Below, piece after piece: positions 32,444-41,598 of a stretch of DNA of 64,000 nt; the stretch's first letter is position 1, and every line of letters begins with the position of its first letter. The translations under genes and the position numbers were made by a program. The notes below the pieces were generated by a model that saw only the letters and a list, made by a program, of their open reading frames with translations, was not told where the DNA came from and did not search any database. The stretch lies in NCBI RefSeq assembly GCF_963678635.1, contig NC_087062.1:10338670-10402669 (forward strand), in the 5' to 3' direction. This DNA comes from Symsagittifera roscoffensis (taxonomy: Eukaryota; Xenacoelomorpha; Acoela; Convolutidae).

Positions 32444-34575
32444 GCCAGTTCTACAAAGAAAAGAAAGACTTACTCTATCACACAGCTGATGGGGTGGTAG
32501 CATGCAGGAGGAAAGATGAGGAGAAGATATTACACAAACACAACCTCATCATACTACCACAGTTGTATCAAACGGAGGTGATTTTCAGATCGCACGACCA
32601 GATGGGGCACCAGGGGATAGACAAAGTACAACAAAGGATACTTCACAGGTTTGATTGGCCAGGGATGAGAAAAGCTTGCGAGAGATGGGTGAATGCCTGC
32701 ATGGCATGCCTCCAGGTAAAGGACCCAAGGAAGATGAAGTTTCCCCCCAAGTCCGTCGAGAGCTCAGAATTCAATGAAGTGGTGCAGATAGACCTTCAAA
32801 AAATCTGCATGACGGAGTCGGGATATAACCAGATATTGGTTATAATAGATCACTTCACAAAGTTGGCGGAAGCGGTTCCGTGCCAGACAGCCTCGGCCGA
32901 GGAGACATGTGATCATCTGATAACGCATTGGATATCGCGGTATGGTTGTCCAATGACTTTCCAGTCGGACAACGGCAAAGCTTTTGTGGGGGACTTGACA
33001 AAAGAATTGATGAGGAGATCGCACATTGCTCAAGCACACTCGACAACCTACCATCCACAGACCAACGGGTTGGTAGAGAGACAGAACAGGACACTGGTCA
33101 ACATGTTAAGGGTGTACTGCTCAAGATACATGACGGATTGGGATAAATACCTGCCACAGGTAGTAGGGGCCTACAACAGTACACAGCACTCAACGACGGG
33201 CATCAGTCCCTTCATGATGCTGACGGGTAGGGAGAGAGCAATGCCTCTGACGTTCTTTTACCCGGAATACGAAGGGAAAAGGACGTCGCCTCAGGCGTAC
33301 GTGAAAGAGGCGATCAAAAGACAACAGGAGTTAAACGAGCTATGCAGGAGGAACACCGCGCAGGCGCAAATGAGGCAACGCAGAAAATATGACGAAAAAA
33401 TATTACAAGCAAAGCCATATGAAGTGGGCCAATATGTGTGGGTCTTCCAAAATGTCATACCGCCCAAGGGAACAAAGAAACTACTCAAGAAGTGGAGAAG
33501 ACCATTCATGATAACGGAAGTCCATCAACAAGGACGGTTCTATCGCTTGAGTACTGGGCGAGCGGCACATTATGAAAATCTGAAGCCTCACGTTCCGTCC
33601 CCGGAGGATTGGTGCATACCGAAGGACATGGAGGGTCTTGAGTACCTGGTGGTAGAGCCAGCGTGTGAAGTGAATGAAAGAGGCACCAGAGAGAAGAATG
33701 ATGGTAATGAGAACTTGAGTTTGGACGACAATGAAAAGATAGAAGTGGAGTCTGAAGCAGGATCATTTGTAGAAGAAGACTGGAACGACCCGGAGCAAGA
33801 TGAGGTGCCGAAGTGGATGGAGCCAGATCGACCAATACCACCGGGAACCAGGACTGGCAATCGTAAACGGACCGGCATGAGGTACAACAGGTACGGGGAT
33901 GACTTCTTGATCGATAAGATACAGCCAGACAAATTGGGCGAGGAACTACTGAGTGCAGGCGAACTGGAAGCCGAAGAGGAATGGCAGGTCATTGACGATG
34001 GTGGACACTATCCGCAGGAAGACTACTCGACGCCAGAATTGGAGACGGATCTCGAACAGAGTGAGATAGAGAGGAGGGAGAACACGAACTTGAGGATACT
34101 AGAGTGGATGCGCGATGTCAAAGAAAACATCATGATAACGGATAGAGACTTCATCCTGTCAAACAGGACTAGCGCGATCTGCATCACGGCGGACATGAGT
34201 TTCAAATCAAGATTGGAAGCTGACTTCAAAAGAGAGTACCAGAACGTGGAGTTTCTGTTCAGACAGAGACCAGGACTGGGAGGGATGGCAGCGCTTCCAC
34301 CATCAGTAGCACAAGTCCCGGGCAAATATCTGTGCTTCCTAGTGACGAGGGTCAATGACAGGAACACAATTGATCCCGAACACGTGATGTTGGCACTAAC
34401 AAGACTACGAGACTTCATGATTGAAAGAGGAATAACGGAGGTCTCAATGCCGGTGTATGACCCAAACAGGGGCAAACTGAGCTCGAGGGAATTGTACGCT
34501 ATCCTACATGTAGTCTTTGCGGAAACTGAGATAATGGTGTATCTGCACAAGAAATACTACTTGAGCATCGCCTGA
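32383..34575 (+). CDS. Integrase with C-terminal macro (TARG1/OARD1-like) domain
   Basis: The frame is 730 codons. The integrase zinc-binding HHCC lies in residues 50-115 (HDQMGHQGIDKVQ and CMACLQVK). The catalytic core has D137 (VVQIDLQ), D196 (FQSDNGKAFVG) and E232 (NGLVERQNRTL), so D,D35E. A GPY/F-like chromatin-proximal region follows (KKWRRPFMITEV near 365). Residues 430-585 are an acidic linker. Residues about 590-727 read as a macro domain closest to TARG1/OARD1: an N-terminal strand NRTSAICITAD, GKYLCFLVTRV, LTRLRDFMIERGITEVSMP and TEIMVYLHKK in the right order and spacing. The positions corresponding to the TARG1 catalytic Lys and Asp are not conserved, so ADP-ribose binding rather than hydrolysis is more likely. 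The integrase call is certain; the macro call is from remembered family patterns. Confidence 0.85.
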   Translation: MDPVGVKEKGELEEDSYKILSQFYKEKKDLLYHTADGVVACRRKDEEKILHKHNLIILPQLYQTEVIFRSHDQMGHQGIDKVQQRILHRFDWPGMRKACERWVNACMACLQVKDPRKMKFPPKSVESSEFNEVVQIDLQKICMTESGYNQILVIIDHFTKLAEAVPCQTASAEETCDHLITHWISRYGCPMTFQSDNGKAFVGDLTKELMRRSHIAQAHSTTYHPQTNGLVERQNRTLVNMLRVYCSRYMTDWDKYLPQVVGAYNSTQHSTTGISPFMMLTGRERAMPLTFFYPEYEGKRTSPQAYVKEAIKRQQELNELCRRNTAQAQMRQRRKYDEKILQAKPYEVGQYVWVFQNVIPPKGTKKLLKKWRRPFMITEVHQQGRFYRLSTGRAAHYENLKPHVPSPEDWCIPKDMEGLEYLVVEPACEVNERGTREKNDGNENLSLDDNEKIEVESEAGSFVEEDWNDPEQDEVPKWMEPDRPIPPGTRTGNRKRTGMRYNRYGDDFLIDKIQPDKLGEELLSAGELEAEEEWQVIDDGGHYPQEDYSTPELETDLEQSEIERRENTNLRILEWMRDVKENIMITDRDFILSNRTSAICITADMSFKSRLEADFKREYQNVEFLFRQRPGLGGMAALPPSVAQVPGKYLCFLVTRVNDRNTIDPEHVMLALTRLRDFMIERGITEVSMPVYDPNRGKLSSRELYAILHVVFAETEIMVYLHKKYYLSIA

Positions 34576-34861
34576 GTTGGGGACACGGGGTCTCGAGTTG
34601 GGCGTGAGGGAGGAGTCTTGAGTTAGGTACTGGGGTGCGGCACAGGTAAAGGGATCTTAAGACGTAATTGGCATGACAATTGAATTTTAAAAAGAATTAA
34701 CGGTGCTAAAACATAAAATGAATCTGCATGCTTTTAAGGAAATTCCAATTGAATTGTTTTAAGTAGAATGAAAATGATAAGATTTTAACCATACTGGTAA
34801 AAGGGGGGTCTCTAGGTTAGGAACATGACATGTTAAGTCTTAATATGGTTTCTGTTTTCAG
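34576..34861 (+). promoter_or_regulatory. Pol-accessory junction: internal polypurine tract and splice acceptor
   Basis: The gap has no ORF. It contains TAAAAGGGGGGTC at 34798-34810, a tract like a central polypurine tract, and TATGGTTTCTGTTTTCAG ending at 34861, a strong 3' splice site. The frame opens directly after it. This would allow a spliced subgenomic mRNA from an LTR or leader donor to express the accessory ORFs. Several CTTGAG and TTGAG words occur (34560-34625). Confidence 0.5.
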
Positions 34862-35024
34862 ATCAAGTTTGAAAAACAAAGTTGAAAATCCAACTATACT
34901 CAAGCGAGAGACAGAAAGAGAAATCTTGATTGAACTCGCCATAAACGACACCTACAGCAAGTATTTGCAAGGGAACATTTCTAGAGAATTCTTGAGTAGG
35001 GTAATACTTGAGTCGGTAAGGTAA
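34862..35024 (+). CDS. Short accessory ORF after the splice acceptor
   Basis: After the acceptor at 34861 a frame encodes about 53 residues rich in K, E, I and L (KRETEREILIELAIND) and ends at TAA 35022-35024. An ATG lies just upstream at 34830, inside the presumed intron end. It is in the same frame as the next ORF at 35073. I do not recognise it. It may be the start of a spliced accessory protein or a short upstream ORF. Confidence 0.35.
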
Positions 35025-35072
35025 TTCTTGAGCTGGTTAATACATACTTGAATACATCCCGAAGTCACAAGA

Positions 35073-36725
35073 ATGGCAGACAGATTCTGGAAATCCATGT
35101 ACGCGGCCCTGAAGAAGCCTACTCTTGATGAGCTGTACAGACGCCTGAGGGACCTGGATTATACCCAAATAGACGAGAGAATGGCGGTAATGCTGAATGC
35201 CATCCTCCAGTTGGAAGACCAGGGTGAATGCAGGGAGTCTGCGACGGAGGCTGTCTTGATGGTCGGCTACACCACCGAGGGAATATCAAACCAAGAACAG
35301 ACCAGATGGTTGCCTTGGAATGTGGATGGAGGAGTAAGGGGTTTTGGCTTGGCAAGGAATCCTGGCCTGAGTAACAATACCGAATATGGCGCAGGGGAGT
35401 TCCCACTACCAACTAGGCCAACAGCAAGATCTACAGACCAGAGCTCGAGTAAGGTGCTATCGATGACGCGAGCACAACAGACGACCGAGGCATATCCGGA
35501 TCTTGGTGTTCTAAAGAAAGAGCTCGAGAAGACGCAGAAGGAAAGGAATAAGGCGACCCTCGATCGGGATCAGGCAAAGCTGGATCGGGAGAAGGTTCAG
35601 CTGGAAAGGGACCAGGCGGTCAACGAGCGAGATCAGACTCTGAGGTTGCTTGAGATGCTAAAGGCTGAACATCAGCAGGAGCTAAGGGTGCGGGAGAATG
35701 CCGCGAATTGTGAACAACTGAAGTCGGAGTTGGAGAGAATAGAACAACGACAACGCGAACTTGACGCACAGAAGGGAGCCAGGCCGAAGGAGCGAGTGGT
35801 TACCAGCTCGAGGCCAGAGTCACGCATGGAAGTGGATGAAGCCCCCAGGGCAAGAGGACGGTTCAACCTTGACCGCGAGGCCCGAGAACACATGAGTGAG
35901 GGATTGGAAGTCTGGATACCTAATGAAGCAACGTCCTCCTTGCGTAGCCTAGAGACGCAACCCATACGCCCACTAATGGATGTGGTACTGCCGGGATATA
36001 CCCCAACCTCGACCTCGAGTGACAGTCAGGTGAGCGGCGGCTCATCGCGTCTGAAGGAGCTGGGCGAGAAATTGCGGCAGAGATGTCGTGAAAGTTCGGC
36101 AAGACCGGAGCTTCCTCCAACTTGGAGGGAACAACCGGTCAGGAGCGTCGTGATCTCGAGTTATAAGAAAAACACAGAGAAGAGGTACCACAGGCACAAT
36201 CGGCTGAATTGGAATGCGGAACAGAAAGCCAGGAGGGACTGCTTTCATGATGCAGCCTGGGTGGAATATCTTGCGCCACCCCGTGTGCCAGAAGGTGCGG
36301 TCCACCTAATCATAGGGGACAGCCTGGTGCGGGTGTTGACCCGGATCCAATCGCACTGGCAGACAGGAATCTTGAGTTTCGCTGGAGCTGCCACGCCACA
36401 GATGTTGGCAACGCTTGAGATGCTAGGGATGACTAAAGTGTACACGGTGACCCTGATGATCGGGACTAACGATGTATCAAGGGGAGAAGCGAGGAAAATA
36501 ACGAGGCTGCACGACAAGATGAGCTGCCTTCTTGAGGAGCTGAGGATCCAGATGGACCCCATCCTGTTGACAGTATGTACTGTCCCTTACAACATGATGT
36601 TCGATCAGCACGCCTTGGAGATGAACGAGAAGGTGCGGAACCTAAACCGAAATCCACCGGAAGAGTGTGCTCCCCGTCGGACTGTTGGACGTGGCGGAGC
36701 GCATGGAGCAAGCGGGATTTCCTGA
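35073..36725 (+). CDS. Accessory ORF A: coiled coil plus SGNH hydrolase N-part
   Basis: The frame is 550 codons; the ATG has a good context (A at -3, G at +4). Residues 145-245 form a long charged coiled coil (ERDQAVNERDQTLRLLEMLK). Residues about 408-530 match an SGNH/GDSL hydrolase: block I VHLIIGDSLVR with Ser 417, block II GAATPQML, and block III LMIGTNDVSRGE with Asn 466 in GTND. The block V Asp-His pair is not in this frame but in the overlapping +1 frame of the next ORF (NDGIHFD), so the domain is split. SGNH esterases occur in ORF1 proteins of some non-LTR elements (CR1/L2), but I know of none as a standard part of Ty3/gypsy. The substrate is unknown. Confidence 0.7.
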   Translation: MADRFWKSMYAALKKPTLDELYRRLRDLDYTQIDERMAVMLNAILQLEDQGECRESATEAVLMVGYTTEGISNQEQTRWLPWNVDGGVRGFGLARNPGLSNNTEYGAGEFPLPTRPTARSTDQSSSKVLSMTRAQQTTEAYPDLGVLKKELEKTQKERNKATLDRDQAKLDREKVQLERDQAVNERDQTLRLLEMLKAEHQQELRVRENAANCEQLKSELERIEQRQRELDAQKGARPKERVVTSSRPESRMEVDEAPRARGRFNLDREAREHMSEGLEVWIPNEATSSLRSLETQPIRPLMDVVLPGYTPTSTSSDSQVSGGSSRLKELGEKLRQRCRESSARPELPPTWREQPVRSVVISSYKKNTEKRYHRHNRLNWNAEQKARRDCFHDAAWVEYLAPPRVPEGAVHLIIGDSLVRVLTRIQSHWQTGILSFAGAATPQMLATLEMLGMTKVYTVTLMIGTNDVSRGEARKITRLHDKMSCLLEELRIQMDPILLTVCTVPYNMMFDQHALEMNEKVRNLNRNPPEECAPRRTVGRGGAHGASGIS

Positions 36726-39700
36726 GGACACCTCCAATGATGGAATCCATTTCGATAGACCGAGGGGAGCAGAGTGGCTGAATGACGTCTTTCAAGGACA
36801 CATAAACACGCTAGAGGCGGATCTGCTAGAGACAGCCCAATTCACATTGGGGCCACCTCCGAACCCACCATTCCTTGCCTCAAGGGCCTTGTCTGGTCGC
36901 TTGGGACCGAGGGTCGACACTAGAGACGGCTCGAGGAGCAACCAGGCCAGATTGCAGAGTGCCACGCCGATGGAGTCTGAGGAGGTGACGTCATCAACAC
37001 CTCCAGGCTCGGCGATATCCTCAGTGGTAGTGGCAGAGAGCAAGCGGGAAAAGAGGCCTATGGAGACCGCCCGCTTGAGATATCCTGAGAAGGTGAAAGG
37101 ACTGGACCTGGAGGGTTTGGAATGCAGGCGGGAATTGGCGGAGACTCTGGGTATTGAACGAGTGTCGCACGAAGACTTAAACAGACATCATTGCGTGGAC
37201 TGGTTGAAAGCTCATGAGGCGCACTTCTCGAGAACAAAACTGATGGAGACCGCGGACCTGACCGGAATTCCCACAAAAGCGATCATGGGACCCATCAACT
37301 ACAGACCTCTCAAGCTGCTGGGGAGTCCTGGACTCATAGCAGAACCCCCCAAACACCGAACGAGCATCGCCAGGATCAGGTTGGCGACCCCGGCACAGTT
37401 GAAGGTGGTGGACAAGCTGCTGAATCCGGAGGGAATGGAATTGCCAGATGCCGCTTACAAAGGCTCGAAATTGGCGGAAGATCCCAGGTACGGGAAGCCC
37501 TGTGGGAGCACCCAGCTGGCCAAAACGTTGGCAGTTTACGATAGAGCAGATCCAGCTGCTGCGAGGGTAGTCATTGTGGCGGGATCAGACTTCGAAGGGA
37601 CGTCTCCTAAGTTGTTCTGGCCGGAGACTCTGATATACTCTTTGCCAGGAGCTGAACTAAACCAGATGTTAACTCTAGTGGTGGCAATAAAGTCAGAGAT
37701 GCCCTGTGAGCCTGAGCTGCTATTGTTTGCAGGAATGAATGACCATCTGCACGCGACGGGACTTCTTGAGCAGCTGAAGGGCAATGAACCGACATCGAGG
37801 AAGATATGGGAAGCCATTCAGACGTTGTTTGCAGCAATGAATGAAGTGCAAGAGAATGTTGTCTCGAGATTTGGATCCAAGACGAAGTTGGTGTTGACCA
37901 CATCCCCTGGATACGCGAATATGCCACCCGCCCTACAATTCGTGTACGCGGTCTTGATCCTAATAGCAGAGGGAAACGAATGGCGGATTCTAATGGCAGC
38001 CCCCAATCGGGAATTGGAGCCATCGAACCTGAGGCTCCGCAAGTCAGATTTGGCAGCGGCATGGGCGGACATATCTCATGCACTGAGGGGCTTTTATGGA
38101 TTAGCCGACATCCTGATCGTATTGGACGAGGTGCTCTTGCTAGAGATATCGAACTTTGCCAGACAACTTAAGTTCAGCCCAGTCATCGGGGACGATCACC
38201 CGGCGATAAGCCAATTGACGGACAGCTTGTGGTTTCGGAGCATGGAGGTGAAGATCACGAATTCCACCGGCAAGTCTAGAGGTCCGAGCAACGAGAGAAA
38301 AAATGTGGCCGACACGGAGAAGCAATTAGAGTCGATGAAATATCGCCTGACGCAAGAGAATGGCTGGTGGCCATTTTTGACACCAAGGCTGGAGAACGCC
38401 ACGAATAAGACGAGGGAGGAAGCACCACCCCTCGTGAAACAAGTCTGGAGTTTTCTGGAGAAACAACTGGAGTTGGCCGAAGGAAGAGAGATGACGGTGG
38501 CTAGATTTGTCTCGGCCGCCAATGAAGTGACGATTGGAGGGTTCTGGAGAGAGCACGCCGAGGGTGAGCTGAGGACTAGAAGGGATCATGAGATTCTTAA
38601 GTTCTTGAGTCCCTGCTGGGGGAAAGAATTCATGGCAGGAATGTACGGCACCACAGCGACTATCTTTGGAGCCTTCGTGCAGGAGATACTGGGCATGCCC
38701 ATCAGCCTGCTCTTGGCTTTATATCTGGTCTACCCCAGATATTTGTTCAACATGGGCCCAGCGTACATGTTTAGTCGAGGAGTAGAGACACTTCGGGTTG
38801 ATGGGTATCTGGCACTAGTACTCTTGACCCATGGGGAATTGGTGTCGTTTCATCGATTGATGGAATATGGGGAGCCCCTGTCAATGGAGAAAGTCCACTC
38901 GAGTATCGAAACCTACTCCTACAAGTGTGCCGCGGGGTTGAAGACGTTGTTAGTGCAATACCTCATGATGCAGAATCGGCACATGACGGGTGAAGAGAAG
39001 AACCCAAAATCGAGAGAAGAATGGAAGAAGATGAATGGAGGGATGCCTCTGTTGACGGACCTGTGCCTGGCAATGAGGTCGGACCCGATGGGGATAATCC
39101 GGGGTCTAGAGGAGGTGGTAACCTGCATTTACGGTCCAGCAGTAACGTACGCATTCCTAGATCCCCTGGTAACAACGTATCGTTACTCTGTAACGCACTT
39201 GAGTCTTGTCAGCGTACTGGATGGGACGGCGCTCAATTGGTGTCAGCAGGAGCTGCTCAGGGCACAAATGAGCAATACGGTACTCTTTGGAAAAGTGAAA
39301 GATGCCGAGTTGATAGTGTGCAACTTCAGGGGACAGATGCAATGTAGAATGGGAGGCAAACGCGAGGGCCCCATCGAGACGTATCCCAAGTTCTGGAACT
39401 TGAACCCACTGACAGCAGACGGAAGAGAGATCTTGAGGATTCCCGCTTGGGAGGAAAGCTTTGCACTGGTTAAGAGGGAGCTGGAGGCCATAATGGAGAA
39501 AGAAATCCTGCCGGCCACCATGACTGAGTTCCCTATAGTTAGGAGGACGACCTTGGGAATGAACAGCCCCTTGGTAGTTCCATCCATAATGGCGAAGATG
39601 ACTACGGAAGAAATGCAGAAGTACTTCACTGATGGCTGGGACCCCCTGTTCGTCGGCTATACGGCGGCGGTTTACTTCCACGCTAGCGAGGCGAAAATAA

Positions 39701-41598
39701 ATTCGTGGACGACGCAAGCAAAAAAGATGAGAGGCTCGCAGCCCCCTGGATATGAGGTGCGAAAGGTCTTGAGAGCTCTTGAGCAGGAGGGACTTGAGAA
39801 TATGCTACCAATATGGGATGATGGCAGGATGATCATGATGGAGGGGCATGTCGCGTTGGTGGACGACATGAAATTTGCAACAAGAAAGTATAGGGCACCC
39901 TATGGCTTAGAACAGGTGGAAATGAGACAGGAGGGAAAAGAACTGGATGCTGCAGGTCAACTGTACGTGGCCCTGACGGAGTACAAGAGATTGGATCCGG
40001 CGACACCATCACCACTGTCAGTGGATACACCTGGAGACAAGAGGAGTGGACCCGTGGAGGACCGGTTCAGAAGAATTCTCGAGAGAAGAAGAAATGAGTC
40101 AGAAGAAGAGAGTATGGATGAAACTCTCAGCGAAGCCGGCGAGGACATGGAAGTGGGGAATACGCCTGAACCAAGACCATCAGGGGAGGAGCTCACCACT
40201 CAAGAGCTGTTGAAAGACTTGAGCGAGGAGAATTGGGCAGATACTGCCACTCCACCGCTGACCCCGTCCCCCTGGAAGAATCTGGAGTTGCCATTGGCAA
40301 GCGAGACCTCCAATATGGGGATGATACTCTTGAGCTCGGAGGAAAGGGAAAACAATACTTTCGAAGGAAATAGGGACATGTTCCTGGGGTCTCTGAAGGA
40401 CGATGCTTGGCAGGAGTTCTTGAAGGAATTCAATCAAGAAGTGGGCAGCGAGACGACGCTGGACAAATTCAAGGAGGAACTGTGGGACACAGTTGTGAAG
40501 TTTGGAGAACCGCTTCTGATAGGAACGGGCCTAGATGAGAAGGCGGGAAAAAAGCTGCTGAACAAGCTGATAGAGCTGAGGAATTCACGATCGAAGACTA
40601 GAGAAGAAAAATGTGAAGACAGCTCTACTCTGAAACAAAAAACTGTAGATAAAATAGTTGATGATACAAAAGGGGATAAGGTTGGGACTAGTAATATGAT
40701 TAAAAGTACTAATATCCTTAAGGCTCGAGCAGGGGGGAGGCAAGAGTTGGAAGGGTTGGAGGTAGACAGAGAGGTCGAATCAGTGATGATAACCACAACA
40801 CCCTCAAGCAGAGATGTGAAAACTCGCAAGAGGAAGAGAGAAGTGGAGGGATTGGGTAGTCCTTCAGTGGATGCTGTCTCGGAAGGAAACTTGAGAGAGA
40901 CGGCGCCCATGGTTTTGGCTCGATGCAAGACGGCGGCATACAAGAGCAACATGGAGCTCAGAAGACCACTCGAAGTAGAGAGGGAAATAGAGGCTCCCAC
41001 CAGTTCGACATCGGAGGAAGACTTCAAGCCCCAGAAGGTAAACGTGAATAGAGGTTCAACGAACGGGCAGACATGGGAAGTGGATGTCGGCAAGGAATGG
41101 GTCTCGAAGGCACACCAGGCCACGGGGAAGCAAGTGACGAGTGATCCACTGGAGAGGAACAAAACGAGGAACACCTCCCGGACATGGTGGGTGGCCCTCG
41201 AGACATTGAAGGAAATGGAAGACTGCTTGAAGAAGTTGGACAGTGGAGTGGCTCGCAAACGACGCAATTGGGCCACCCAGCAAAAGGCTGAGGTTAACAA
41301 GATAGAATTGGCGAATCAGCTGAAGAGGTCCTGGCAGAACTTGTTGAAGGATCATTTCGAAGAGGCAATGAGGACATCCTCATCAGCACCGCCATTGATG
41401 GCGAATCCCTTCGTTAGAACCGCAGGACAATTGATGTTCACCTGGAGTCTGGTGGGAATAGAGTTGGAGACATTGACCTCATATGACAGGTTGAAGTTGG
41501 GAAGCAAGAAGCTAGATGTGTATCAAGCACTGATGCAACACGTGGCCAGGGATAATTCAGGCTTGTTTCTTGAGACGGATAATGTCAATGATGTCTGA
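36667..41598 (+). CDS. Accessory ORF B: SGNH block V, second SGNH-like domain, unknown C-terminal region
   Basis: The frame is 1643 codons with no early ATG (first codon GTG; first ATG at 36703), overlapping ORF A by 59 nt in the +1 frame. Residues 20-35 hold NDGIHFDRPRGAEW, with Asp 25 and His 28 as block V of the SGNH domain begun in ORF A. Residues 300-515 look like a second, diverged SGNH fold: RVVIVAGSDFEG, LPGAELNQM, LLFAGMNDHLHATG (GMND at 356) and VIGDDHPAISQ (His 511). Block I lacks a clean GDS. The rest includes hydrophobic stretches (ISLLLALYLVYPRYLF) and, after residue 1150, a charged disordered region with KRKREVE-type basic patches. I recognise nothing further, and see no signal peptide or furin site that would mark an envelope protein. 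Confidence 0.65.
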   Translation: MLPVGLLDVAERMEQAGFPEDTSNDGIHFDRPRGAEWLNDVFQGHINTLEADLLETAQFTLGPPPNPPFLASRALSGRLGPRVDTRDGSRSNQARLQSATPMESEEVTSSTPPGSAISSVVVAESKREKRPMETARLRYPEKVKGLDLEGLECRRELAETLGIERVSHEDLNRHHCVDWLKAHEAHFSRTKLMETADLTGIPTKAIMGPINYRPLKLLGSPGLIAEPPKHRTSIARIRLATPAQLKVVDKLLNPEGMELPDAAYKGSKLAEDPRYGKPCGSTQLAKTLAVYDRADPAAARVVIVAGSDFEGTSPKLFWPETLIYSLPGAELNQMLTLVVAIKSEMPCEPELLLFAGMNDHLHATGLLEQLKGNEPTSRKIWEAIQTLFAAMNEVQENVVSRFGSKTKLVLTTSPGYANMPPALQFVYAVLILIAEGNEWRILMAAPNRELEPSNLRLRKSDLAAAWADISHALRGFYGLADILIVLDEVLLLEISNFARQLKFSPVIGDDHPAISQLTDSLWFRSMEVKITNSTGKSRGPSNERKNVADTEKQLESMKYRLTQENGWWPFLTPRLENATNKTREEAPPLVKQVWSFLEKQLELAEGREMTVARFVSAANEVTIGGFWREHAEGELRTRRDHEILKFLSPCWGKEFMAGMYGTTATIFGAFVQEILGMPISLLLALYLVYPRYLFNMGPAYMFSRGVETLRVDGYLALVLLTHGELVSFHRLMEYGEPLSMEKVHSSIETYSYKCAAGLKTLLVQYLMMQNRHMTGEEKNPKSREEWKKMNGGMPLLTDLCLAMRSDPMGIIRGLEEVVTCIYGPAVTYAFLDPLVTTYRYSVTHLSLVSVLDGTALNWCQQELLRAQMSNTVLFGKVKDAELIVCNFRGQMQCRMGGKREGPIETYPKFWNLNPLTADGREILRIPAWEESFALVKRELEAIMEKEILPATMTEFPIVRRTTLGMNSPLVVPSIMAKMTTEEMQKYFTDGWDPLFVGYTAAVYFHASEAKINSWTTQAKKMRGSQPPGYEVRKVLRALEQEGLENMLPIWDDGRMIMMEGHVALVDDMKFATRKYRAPYGLEQVEMRQEGKELDAAGQLYVALTEYKRLDPATPSPLSVDTPGDKRSGPVEDRFRRILERRRNESEEESMDETLSEAGEDMEVGNTPEPRPSGEELTTQELLKDLSEENWADTATPPLTPSPWKNLELPLASETSNMGMILLSSEERENNTFEGNRDMFLGSLKDDAWQEFLKEFNQEVGSETTLDKFKEELWDTVVKFGEPLLIGTGLDEKAGKKLLNKLIELRNSRSKTREEKCEDSSTLKQKTVDKIVDDTKGDKVGTSNMIKSTNILKARAGGRQELEGLEVDREVESVMITTTPSSRDVKTRKRKREVEGLGSPSVDAVSEGNLRETAPMVLARCKTAAYKSNMELRRPLEVEREIEAPTSSTSEEDFKPQKVNVNRGSTNGQTWEVDVGKEWVSKAHQATGKQVTSDPLERNKTRNTSRTWWVALETLKEMEDCLKKLDSGVARKRRNWATQQKAEVNKIELANQLKRSWQNLLKDHFEEAMRTSSSAPPLMANPFVRTAGQLMFTWSLVGIELETLTSYDRLKLGSKKLDVYQALMQHVARDNSGLFLETDNVNDV

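Noticed and set aside
40434-41300. 288-codon minus-strand frame, and similar minus-strand frames at 34023-34550, 39157-39717 and 41835-42380
   Set aside because: They are antisense to accessory or Pol frames, S/L/P-rich as expected from the complement of purine-rich coding DNA, and show no domain.
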